Made by a program: the position numbers and the translations under genes. A stretch of 34,199 bases of DNA from Promethearchaeota archaeon. GTDB lineage: Archaea; Asgardarchaeota; Lokiarchaeia; Sigyniarchaeales; SOKP01. Location of the stretch: assembly GCA_013375485.1 (NCBI GenBank), contig JABXKB010000011.1:1-34199 (forward strand), in the 5' to 3' direction. The notes beneath the pieces were generated by a model. It did not search any database, had not been told where the DNA came from, and saw only the letters and a list, made by a program, of their open reading frames with translations. How positions within the stretch are numbered: the stretch's first letter is position 1; the number at the start of each line of letters is the position of its first letter. Below, piece by piece: positions 25,249 through 31,675 of this stretch.

Positions 25249-25644
25249 CTATGTCCATTCAATTTCTTTGTATTTATTTATTCCTACTTTTAATATATCT
25301 TCAACTTCCTTTAAAAGCTCAGGCGTAGTTTTATTTATATTAAAGCAGGATTTTCCCTTCAAAAATCTCTTAAGTTCTGGACTGATATTTTTGAAAAAAT
25401 CTGGGTGTGAATAAATGGGCGAGAAATAGAAGCTTACATAATTTTTTTGTTGAATAACACCAGCAATATATGTAGGTTGCGGTTTTTTTCCAAATAAACT
25501 GACCTCTTTATTTCCATATAAATGATAAGCAGGTTTTTGCTGTTTAGCTTGGGATCCTATATATTGCTTTTTTACTAACAAGTTGTTAGATTGACTTTCT
25601 AAGATTTTTTTTAATTTTAAAAATATATTCTCAAGCGTTTCCAT
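25249..25644 (-). CDS. DUF1801-like small protein
   Basis: The product is 131 residues. The segment YVSFYFSPIYSHPDFFKNISPELKRFLKGKSCFNINKTTPELLKEVEDILKVGINKYKEIEW resembles DUF1801/YdhG-type small proteins, which carry a GKSCFxxK-like strand followed by two helices. The N-terminal half is basic. Biochemical role not established for this family. It converges on radA, with 14 nt between the two stop codons. Family call is by memory of the pattern, moderate certainty. Confidence 0.5.
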   Translation of the reverse strand: METLENIFLKLKKILESQSNNLLVKKQYIGSQAKQQKPAYHLYGNKEVSLFGKKPQPTYIAGVIQQKNYVSFYFSPIYSHPDFFKNISPELKRFLKGKSCFNINKTTPELLKEVEDILKVGINKYKEIEWT

Positions 25645-25743
25645 ATGAAGAATAATAAGAAAATAAAATTTAACCTTTCATCTTATAGTTTATTTAAATT
25701 CACTTTTATTAGCATATAAGACAAAAAAAAAGAAATATAAAAA

Positions 25744-25971
25744 TTATATTCCTGTTGCATTCTTTTTCTTTCGATTTACCACGATTAGAATTGGTACTCC
25801 AACTATAATTCCCGTGACAATTATTATTCCAATTGTCCATTCTTTTGGTATAAACACTTCCACACCGCTTAACGTATTGTTATCTGGTATAGTATTGTTA
25901 TTTGGTATGGTGCTATTATCTGGAATGGGATCTGATGGATCGTTTGGGTTTATATTTATTCTTGAATTTCT
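25744..25971 (-). pseudogene. C-terminal remnant of a surface protein (Pro/Asn linker + TM anchor)
   Basis: The minus-strand frame is open from after a TGA (25972-25974) to TAA (25744-25746) but has no start. It encodes INPNDPSDPIPDNSTIPNNNTIPDNNTLSG, a repeated P-[DN]-N-[SN]-T-I linker rich in N-glycosylation sequons, then the TM helix EWTIGIIIVTGIIVGVPILIVV and the stop-transfer NRKKK. This is the standard C-terminal end of an archaeal surface glycoprotein whose ectodomain has been lost. Its 5' end overlaps the 3' end of the membrane-protein gene upstream. Too short and startless for the ORF track. Confidence 0.55.
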
Positions 25972-26603
25972 TCAAATGAAATGAAATATCCGAACCTAAA
26001 AAAAGCAATAGCATATATTATCATTCCAATGAATAATAAGTAAATTCCTATTTGTAATAAAGCTAGGAGGAGTCCTAATAATGTCATAATAGTTCCATAA
26101 AGTGCAAATATTGCGCTTCCTTTTCCATGGTAAGAATATTTTTCTTGAAATATTTCTTTTTTAAAAATAAAGAACTCCCTTAGATTAAACCATCCAACCA
26201 ATAAAATAGCATAATCTATACCAGAAAAAAATAAACAGAGAGAATATTCAATGAATATATTAAATCCAAGGTTGCAGATAAATATTATATAGGATATTTT
26301 GCTAACTAAGCTAAAAATCTGAGCAAATAGAAATAAATAATAAAATCTTGGCAATGTTTTTGTTTGAAGGTTTTTATTCACTTTCTTTAGGATGGATAAT
26401 AATATAAAAGCAAGAGATAATTGAATGAGTTCAATAGGAAAATCGATTAATCCAATAATTGGAAAAAATATGAATCTTCTTCCATAACTGGGAAGATAAT
26501 ATAACCCAGAAAGCTTAAATGTATATAATATCATTCCCAAAATACCCTCAAGGACCATTATAAATCCAAATATTCGAAAATTCTTATAAATAATGGGTTT
26601 CAT
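25956..26603 (-). CDS. Polytopic membrane protein, unknown
   Basis: The product is 215 residues with about six TM helices (FGFIMVLEGILGMILYTF; FFPIIGLIDFPIELIQLSLAFILLSIL; YYLFLFAQIFSLVSKISYIIFI; IEYSLCLFFSGIDYAILLVGWF; IFALYGTIMTLLGLLLALLQIGIYLLFIGMIIYAIAFF). Charged residues are mostly in short loops. No transporter or enzyme motif is visible. It ends FISFEEIQE and overlaps by a few bases the open frame of the anchor remnant. Confidence 0.5.
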   Translation of the reverse strand: MKPIIYKNFRIFGFIMVLEGILGMILYTFKLSGLYYLPSYGRRFIFFPIIGLIDFPIELIQLSLAFILLSILKKVNKNLQTKTLPRFYYLFLFAQIFSLVSKISYIIFICNLGFNIFIEYSLCLFFSGIDYAILLVGWFNLREFFIFKKEIFQEKYSYHGKGSAIFALYGTIMTLLGLLLALLQIGIYLLFIGMIIYAIAFFRFGYFISFEEIQE

Positions 26604-26732
26604 TATTTTTCTTTAATTAGGTTAAGGTAATAACATTTAGGTCTAAATAAAATCTACGTCTATAAAGAAGAATAACTATGCAAATTTTAACTTTTTCATC
26701 ATAAATTTTTTATTTATAAATATTGAATTGAA

Positions 26733-26963
26733 TTGATTATCACTATACTTTTTGATTACTTTGATGGGATTGCAGAAGCGATCGAGTTTTTAATAGCTCT
26801 AGGTTCAATAATCGGATTACTTGGTCTTATAGTGGGGATTTTAGGATGGTTATTCATGGGAAAATTCCAACGCCATAAAATGATTGGTGTAGTTGTCGTA
26901 TCCATTATCCTTTTGGGTGTATGTGGACTTTACACAGGAGTCAGATACTTCAGGATATATTAA
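26733..26963 (+). CDS. Small two-TM membrane protein
   Basis: The product is 76 residues from a TTG start, with TATA-like TTTTTATTTATAAATATT 20-30 nt upstream. The two hydrophobic helices are FLIALGSIIGLLGLIVGILGWLFMG and MIGVVVVSIILLGVCGLYTGVRYF, separated by a short basic loop KFQRHK. This hairpin with Gly-rich helices resembles the size and topology of VirB2/TrbC pilin-like or CedA1-like proteins, but I see no diagnostic motif and no conjugation or Ced genes nearby, so this is only a topological comparison. Confidence 0.4.
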   Translation: MIITILFDYFDGIAEAIEFLIALGSIIGLLGLIVGILGWLFMGKFQRHKMIGVVVVSIILLGVCGLYTGVRYFRIY

Positions 26964-26989
26964 TAAGAACAATAGTATGAAAAAATATT

Positions 26990-27300
26990 TTAATAATATC
27001 CACTTTGACCAGATGATGCGGAATCTCCAATGCTAACTCCAAAAAATTCGATTACTGCTCCGTTACACCAGCAACCAAACCATAGCAGAACAATTGCTAC
27101 CACCCACCAATCTTTATCGATTTTCCTACGAATAGACCAATAAAACAAATTATTATTAAAAATGTTCCACCCGTTAGACAAAATATGCCTATAGTATCAA
27201 AGATTTTTTGAAATATGTATCCTAATTGGTACCTTAAAGTAATACCATAAATAGGGAAAAAAATTACAGCAAATAGAAGGATTGCAAAAAATAGGTTCAT
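26990..27300 (-). pseudogene. Small membrane protein split by a frameshift
   Basis: The 5' frame (27097-27300) encodes two TM-like segments, MNLFFAILLFAVIFFPIYG and IFDTIGIFCLTGGTFLIIICFIGLFVGK. Near 27125 (GGAAAATCG on the minus strand) the sensible sequence moves to the other frame, IDKDWWVVAIVLLWFGCWCNGAVIEFFGVSIGDSASSGQSGYY, ending at 26990. Joined, it would be a ~100-residue three-TM protein. Both ORF track lines are parts of it. Alternatively only the first frame is real. Confidence 0.35.
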
Positions 27301-27620
27301 TATTGTCTTTTGTTGCGAATTTTTTTGAACACCAAATCTATACTCTTCTTTTGTAATCTATTTCACCTTAATATGGTTATTTTTATGATCATATTTCTTC
27401 ATTTATTTTTAAAGAAAAAAGGCTACATAACTATTGTTCAGTTTTCATTTAAATAGGGACGATTTTTTTGATAGATTAATAAACAATTGATGACGTGGTT
27501 CGAATTCCCATAAAATTCCCCATTATTATTTTAGTTATCATTAGTGATGATAATTTTATATTCTCAGTTTCAATAATAATAATAACAACTATCCAAATTT
27601 GTATATTTTTTACTCTTAGA
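27301..27620. other. Intergenic region, no supported gene
   Basis: The ORF track extends the zinc-ribbon ORF upstream to GTG 27495, but the added 42 residues are a run of I/F/V codons typical of AT-rich non-coding DNA. A TATA-like CATTTAAATAGGG near 27448 could serve the downstream gene. GGTTCGAATTCC at 27498 resembles a tRNA T-loop, but no tRNA can be folded around it. Confidence 0.4.
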
Positions 27621-27848
27621 ATGCCTTCAGAATATTATTGTCCTCGATGCCAGTCTGAAGAAGTTATCGTTTATGATGATCATATTGAGTGTTTGCAGTG
27701 TGGATTGGACTTTTCTATAGAGTCTCTGGAGAGTGATATCCAAGAGGATAATATCCTTGCTGAAGAAGAATTACAAGGCGTTGCTGATGCATTTGATGAG
27801 GAAGAGCGTAAAAAACTAAAAAAAATGTTTGAAGAAGATTTTTCCTAA
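27621..27848 (+). CDS. Small zinc-ribbon protein with acidic tail
   Basis: From ATG 27621 the product is 75 residues: MPSEYYCPRCQSEEVIVYDDHIECLQCGLDFSIESLES. CPRC and CLQC, 18 residues apart, form a rubredoxin/zinc-ribbon knuckle pair as in TFIIS, TFB or RPB9 ribbons. The C-terminal half is acidic and helical (DIQEDNILAEEELQGVADAFDEEERKKLKKMFEEDF). It lies ahead of the cyclin-fold gene, with ~80 nt and a promoter between them. It may act as a small transcription-related adaptor (inference). Confidence 0.6.
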   Translation: MPSEYYCPRCQSEEVIVYDDHIECLQCGLDFSIESLESDIQEDNILAEEELQGVADAFDEEERKKLKKMFEEDFS

Positions 27849-27867
27849 TTTTAAATTCTGTATTCCT

Positions 27868-27886
27868 TTTTTTTGTTTAAATACTT
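27868..27886 (+). promoter_or_regulatory. Promoter of cyclin-fold gene copy 2
   Basis: TTTTTTTTGTTTAAATACT, 55 nt upstream of ATG 27931, matching the element upstream of copy 1 (247-255) in sequence and spacing. Confidence 0.65.
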
Positions 27887-27930
27887 TTGATTTATCGAAG
27901 TTTAAAGTAAATTGGTTTATTTGAAACACT

Positions 27931-28545
27931 ATGGCTCAAACCCTTAAAAAACAGTTTATCGATGTAAGAGATAGTTCTGACTACTATACAAAATTTTATA
28001 AATATCAAAATGGTCTCAAACCAATTGTTTTAAATTATTTGTTTCGCAATATTGCGTTTGTAACAAATCAAGATAAAATTAGAGCGTTAACCAACCTTGA
28101 TTACGAAAATATTACTGAAAATACAAAGATACCAGTTAAACTTATTCATAAATTCGTAAGCTGTTTTTTAATAGATCTACTAAGGTTTAAACTATTTCTC
28201 CAGAAAAATCCCCAGATCCTTAATTCAAAGAAACAAAATCGGAAAGTATACATATATCTACATAAGTTTTATTGAATAGCTCCTGTATTTGATTATAAAA
28301 GGGCAAGAGAAAATGCTAGAATTTTGAAACTTAAACTTAATCAATTATTTTTTTGGCCACAAATTATGACCCAAATAGCAATTATTATATTTATTACCGA
28401 CTTACTTGATAAGAATCATTCCCAGAAAATAATTCAAACAAATATAAGAGCACTTTGCGATTGTTCTGCTTATGCATTTCATAGAACTCGTAACAAAATC
28501 GGGTTAACTTCAAAATATATCAAGAATTTACTCATTTTAAAATAA
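27931..28545 (+). pseudogene. TFIIB-like cyclin-fold protein (copy 2), interrupted by one TGA
   Basis: The frame runs MAQTLKKQFIDVRDSSDYYTKFYKYQNGLKPIVLNYLFRNIAF ... YIYLHKFY, then TGA at 28273-28275, then in the same frame IAPVFDYKRARENARILKLKLNQLFFWPQIMTQIAIIIFITDLL ... SAYAFHRTRNKIGLTSKYIKNLLILK. Copy 1 has YLHKLYRMAPIFDYKRAREN at this place, so the TGA replaces an Arg codon (CGC in copy 1; CGA to TGA is one transition). There is no frameshift and the rest of the protein is well conserved, so decay is recent, or the stop is read through, or it is a sequencing error. ORF track lines 27931-28275 and 28324-28545 are one gene. Confidence 0.8.
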
Positions 28546-28565
28546 ATTTGTAAGATTATTCTCTT

Positions 28566-28585
28566 CTTTTTTTCTTTAAATATTT
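28566..28585 (+). promoter_or_regulatory. Promoter ahead of small ORF and RPA-like gene
   Basis: CTTTTTTTCTTTAAATATTT. Copy 1 of this locus lacks it: there the cyclin-fold and RPA-like genes are only 17 nt apart. Confidence 0.55.
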
Positions 28586-28626
28586 GTCAATCTATTGTTT
28601 TTTTAAAGTTTAAAAACTAAAAGGAA

Positions 28627-28867
28627 GTGAAAAAAAATTTCATTTGAATTTGGAAATAAACATACCTATGGAAGAAGGAATTTTGATGTTTTCTTGCATC
28701 ATTCAAATAAATTTAGAATAGTTCTTGAGGAAGATAGACCTATAGAATATAATTGGAACTGCTCCACATTTTCTAATGAGAATCAAACTCAAAGTTCTAA
28801 TCATGATTATGTGGTCTGTTTTCGAATGAATTACAGACACATAAATTCTCCTTTAAATATTGAATAA
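28627..28867 (+). pseudogene. Small open frame behind an A8 run (79 codons), start or frame uncertain
   Basis: From 28631 to TAA 28865-28867 the frame is open and protein-like: ISFEFGNKHTYGRRNFDVFLHHSNKFRIVLEEDRPIEYNWNCS ... DYVVCFRMNYRHINSPLNIE. It has no ATG at its front. GTG at 28627, after AAGGAA and about 52 nt from the promoter, is the natural start, but GTG plus eight A enters the wrong frame (stop at 28645); one A fewer would restore it. So this is a frameshifted gene, a slippage-expressed gene or an assembly error. Family unknown. It is absent from the copy 1 locus, so it was inserted here or lost there. It occupies the otherwise empty gap 28546-28885. Confidence 0.4.
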
Positions 28868-28885
28868 TAATTTCTTTGAAAAAAG

Positions 28886-29803
28886 ATGATAGAACGAGCA
28901 GAGCAGGTGTATCAAGCCTTAATGGACCTTGGATTAAGTGAAGATGAAATTAATTCCCAAATCAACAAGAAACTTATGGAATATCAAGGTTTTATGACAA
29001 AAGAAGGTGCACTATATTTGATTGGGAAAGAGAATGGTATCGACGTCTATTCTTCAGATCCTAACATCCAAAAAGAAATTGAAGAGCTTATTGATTACAA
29101 TGATTTTGCAATTCTTATTGAAGATATAATTGAAGGGATGCAAAATATAGTTATAGTAGGAAGAGTTACAGATATTTTTGGGATAAATAACTTTACCAAA
29201 AAGGACGGTACATCAGGGATTGTTGGTTCGTTTCAAATCTGTGATCTGTCTAACTGTATTAAGATCGTTTTATGGAATAATCAAGTCAAGGATATGGAAA
29301 ATGAGTATTTCAAGAAGGGTGAAATTATTCAAGTTATCGGAGGATATTCTAAAAAGGGAATTGATGACAACCTAGAAATTCATTTAAGTAGACAAGGAAA
29401 ATTAGTATTAGCACCAGAAGGCGTTACTCTACCAAAAATAAAAAAGAACGAAAATATAAATGTATATGAGGAAAAAGTTGGTAAAAAATCATCTAAATTT
29501 ACCATTGAAGAACTTCATATGAAAGAGGGATTTATACGATTTGTCAAGGGTACAGTACAAATTGATAAATTCAAGGAATTGACATTAAAAAACGGAGAAA
29601 AATCTTTTTTACTCAAGTTAATTCTAAGTGACGATACAGCATCAATTAGAGTAAATATTTGGGGTATAAAGGCTGTTGAATGTATAAAATTCGTTAATGA
29701 TGGAGCTGGTATCAAATTATCCAACGTTTTCTTAAAAGTAAATTCTTATTCAGATGAAAAAGAACTCAACTTTACAAAGAGTTCAAGATTAGAAGTTATT
29801 TAA
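28886..29803 (+). CDS. rpa: RPA-like single-stranded DNA-binding protein (two OB folds), intact copy
   Basis: The product is 305 residues. Residues 1-45 are a helical N-terminus (MIERAEQVYQALMDLGLSEDEINSQI). OB fold 1 is ~85-185: NIVIVGRVTDIFGINNFTKKDGTSGIVGSFQICDLSNCIKIVLWNN ... FKKGEIIQVIGGYSKKGIDDNLEIHLS. This carries the archaeal RPA pattern (V.G.V..i...r.F.r.DG..G.v.s..i.D.tG.irv.lW). A ~25-residue linker leads to OB fold 2 at ~215-305 (EGFIRFVKGTVQIDKF ... LKLILSDDTASIRVNIWG). No zinc finger. It binds ssDNA in replication and repair. A deleted copy lies at 923-1217. Confidence 0.8.
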   Translation: MIERAEQVYQALMDLGLSEDEINSQINKKLMEYQGFMTKEGALYLIGKENGIDVYSSDPNIQKEIEELIDYNDFAILIEDIIEGMQNIVIVGRVTDIFGINNFTKKDGTSGIVGSFQICDLSNCIKIVLWNNQVKDMENEYFKKGEIIQVIGGYSKKGIDDNLEIHLSRQGKLVLAPEGVTLPKIKKNENINVYEEKVGKKSSKFTIEELHMKEGFIRFVKGTVQIDKFKELTLKNGEKSFLLKLILSDDTASIRVNIWGIKAVECIKFVNDGAGIKLSNVFLKVNSYSDEKELNFTKSSRLEVI

Positions 29804-29913
29804 ATCCTGTTCTGCATATGCATTTCATAGCTTCGAATCTATTGCTTTGGTGTTAAATAGATGTAAAAATGAGATAAGTAATTATTAAAATTAGTTTTCT
29901 CTAATTTTTTCAA

Positions 29914-29930
29914 ATTTTTTCTTTATATAC
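29914..29930 (+). promoter_or_regulatory. Promoter of the stand-alone NYN half-gene
   Basis: ATTTTTTCTTTATATAC-type element. With the leaderless spacing seen at other genes, transcription would start near 29950-29960, where the NYN homology begins. Confidence 0.55.
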
Positions 29931-29956
29931 ATCAGTTTTATTATCATTTTAACAAA

Positions 29957-30280
29957 ATTATTCAAAAAGTTGGTGATGCTGTAATTTCACTTGGGCATGT
30001 CCCTAGAATGATTGCAGATGCATCAATGAGACATAATGTTGATGATGATGATTTATATGAAGAATTGGTTGATGATGGAATTGTAATTCAATCTCCAGCA
30101 GGTATAAAAGCCGATGAATATATTTTAGAAATTGCTAAAGTAGAGAAATGTAAATTTCTTACTAATGATAAATTTGAGGAATATTGGAAAGAATTTGGAA
30201 AAGATTGGATTTTTAATAAACGTCTAACATGTTTATTCTTTAATGGTAAATTTATCATACGGAATAATATAAAAAGATAA
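29957..30280 (+). CDS. Stand-alone NYN/Zc3h12a-like domain, N-terminally truncated
   Basis: The ORF track begins at ATG 30008, but the same frame upstream reads FNKIIQKVGDAVISLGHVPR and aligns with ISNIAKVHDAVLVLGYIPK of the protein at 8913. The match continues IADASMRHNVDDDDLYEELVDDGIVIQSPAGIKADEYILEIAKVEKCKFLTNDKFEEYWKEFGKDWIFNKRLTCLFFNGKFII to the end. The first strand with the VDTTN acidic motif is absent, so the active site is incomplete. No ATG/GTG/TTG precedes the homology; ATT at 29957/29960 or ATG 30008 are options. It may be a truncated pseudogene or an expressed, catalytically dead partner of the full-length protein, since it has a good promoter. Confidence 0.6.
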   Translation: MIQKVGDAVISLGHVPRMIADASMRHNVDDDDLYEELVDDGIVIQSPAGIKADEYILEIAKVEKCKFLTNDKFEEYWKEFGKDWIFNKRLTCLFFNGKFIIRNNIKR

Positions 30281-30405
30281 AAGTTACTCTCGATACTATT
30301 TATAGTTTTTTCTATTAGGTACTATTATATTTAAGTTTGAAATAATTTATAAGATTAATATATTTATTTCCTCTTATACAGAAGCTAATTTTTTTCCTTC
30401 ATAAT

Positions 30406-31251
30406 ATGATCATTTGGATATTAGATGCAGAATCTGGAGTTAAATTATTATATAGATCATTTCTGAAAACTGATGCTGATGAAGATATCGTTTCTGGATT
30501 TTTAACAGCTTTCCACCATTTCTCAATAATAGAATTTAAGGAATCATTGGATTCTATAGAAATGGGGGGTTTAAGGTGGGTCTATATATTAGAAGATAAA
30601 TATAAATTACTTTTTGTCGCAGCTGACACAAAACATATAAAAACTGAACTTTTGTTAGGTAGATTAAATGTTATTAAAAATGCGTTTGTAAAACAATTTG
30701 ATCCTGTTTGGGAGAAAAAAGGGCATAATTGGGATGGAGATATCAATATTTTTCTGCCGTTTCTTAATGAAATTGAAGATTATTATGACCAATGGGGAGA
30801 AGTGGAAAATTTAGCACAAGTAGCTGACTTTTTTGATTTTTTAGGTATTTTTCAAAAAATTTTAATAATGCTGAGAAATGTTGTAGAAAATAAAATGTAT
30901 ACCAAATCAAAAAATTTAATTCTAGAAAAAATTGAAAACTTTTGTATTAATTTCAAAAACCACAAAGATTTTCAAAATAAACCGGAGTTAAAGAACATTT
31001 CTTTTAGTAAAGAATCATGGTTTAACATTAAAGACATTAATTTAATTAAAAGTGATACTGTTATGGTTATTAAAAATCTAAAAATGATACTTACTCAAAT
31101 TGTAAATATTTTAAGGGAAGTAAAAGGAAACAACTCGTGTTTTAAATATTTTAGCGAGGAAAATATTTATGCTTATCTTTATAACAATATGAAACTCTTA
31201 AAAGATTTGAATTTAGATACGTATCTGTTAGGAACTTTTCTTTTATTATAG
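30406..31251 (+). CDS. Longin-domain-like protein with helical C-terminal region
   Basis: The product is 281 residues. Residues 1 to ~110 follow the longin-like alpha/beta layout: strand MIIWILDAESGVKLLYRSF, helix EDIVSGFLTAFHHFSIIEF, strands SIEMGGLRWVYILEDKYKLLFVAAD, then helix LGRLNVIKNAFVKQFDPVW. This pattern is common in Asgard proteins related to eukaryotic trafficking longins (SNARE, SRP receptor, adaptor light chains). The remaining ~170 residues are mostly helical and Lys/Asn-rich, with no recognised domain. No TM helix is seen, so it is probably a cytosolic GTPase-interacting or membrane-peripheral factor (inference). Confidence 0.6.
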   Translation: MIIWILDAESGVKLLYRSFLKTDADEDIVSGFLTAFHHFSIIEFKESLDSIEMGGLRWVYILEDKYKLLFVAADTKHIKTELLLGRLNVIKNAFVKQFDPVWEKKGHNWDGDINIFLPFLNEIEDYYDQWGEVENLAQVADFFDFLGIFQKILIMLRNVVENKMYTKSKNLILEKIENFCINFKNHKDFQNKPELKNISFSKESWFNIKDINLIKSDTVMVIKNLKMILTQIVNILREVKGNNSCFKYFSEENIYAYLYNNMKLLKDLNLDTYLLGTFLLL

Positions 31252-31330
31252 AGATAATAATAGCTTTTATAAAGATTCAGATCTTCTTTTTTAACTTTAA
31301 AATTGTGCCAAAGTTCAAATTAATAAAGGA

Positions 31331-31448
31331 GGCTCCTGCCAACGAGCCTCAATGCGAGGCATAAACTTTCAAAAGGCAGAGTAGGTAATTCTTATGTGTA
31401 ATTTCTTACACAACCAAAAGACAAAAATCCAGGGAATTGACAGGAGCC
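31331..31448 (+). ncRNA. Structured RNA, copy B (same family as 13396-13506 minus)
   Basis: The ends pair as GGCUCCUG with CAGGAGCC (8 bp). Inside are hairpin GCCUC-AAUGC-GAGGC, a purine-rich stretch with GGCAGAGUAGG, hairpin GUGUAA-UUUC-UUACAC, and the core ACCAAAAGACAAAAAUCCAGGG, identical to copy A. Closing stem and first hairpin share no sequence with copy A but keep pairing, which is covariation. A TATA-like CTTTAAAATTG lies ~25-30 nt upstream of the 5' end. GGCAG could also pair with CUGCC near the 5' end, an alternative fold. It is 228 nt before the dehydrogenase start, which has its own TATA-like site (CTATATAAC near 31645), so it is probably a stand-alone RNA. It fills the gap 31252-31675, which has no ORF. 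Confidence 0.75.
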
Positions 31449-31641
31449 ATTGTTAGTAATTTATAACTTATCATGAAAATTTATGACTATATCATATAGA
31501 TTTGTTAAGTAATATAAAAATTTTAGCTCTATAGATATTACCTAATTTTTAATAAAGAGATTTTGAAAATTTAATAAAAAAAAATCAAATTCAATAACTT
31601 TCACCTTATATTAGTTATGGTTTTAATTAAATAGAAAGGTT

Positions 31642-31652
31642 CCTATATAACT
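31642..31652 (+). promoter_or_regulatory. TATA-like element of the dehydrogenase gene
   Basis: CCTATATAACT about 25-34 nt before ATG 31676; it lacks the long T-tract of the common element. Confidence 0.4.
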
Positions 31653-31675
31653 CTATCACAAAATTTTGATGGTTT

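Noticed and set aside
27480-27520. GGTTCGAATTCC resembles a tRNA T-loop.
   Set aside because: The flanking five bases on each side do not pair as a T-stem, and no acceptor or anticodon stem can be found around it.
27495-27620. N-terminal TM extension of the zinc-ribbon protein from GTG 27495.
   Set aside because: The extra 42 residues are mostly I/F/V from AT-rich DNA, and a clean ATG at 27621 immediately precedes the CPRC motif.
10799-28275. Genome-wide stop-codon reassignment to explain the single in-frame stops.
   Set aside because: Intact genes in the window terminate with TAA, TAG and TGA at natural ends, and both TAA and TGA would need recoding.
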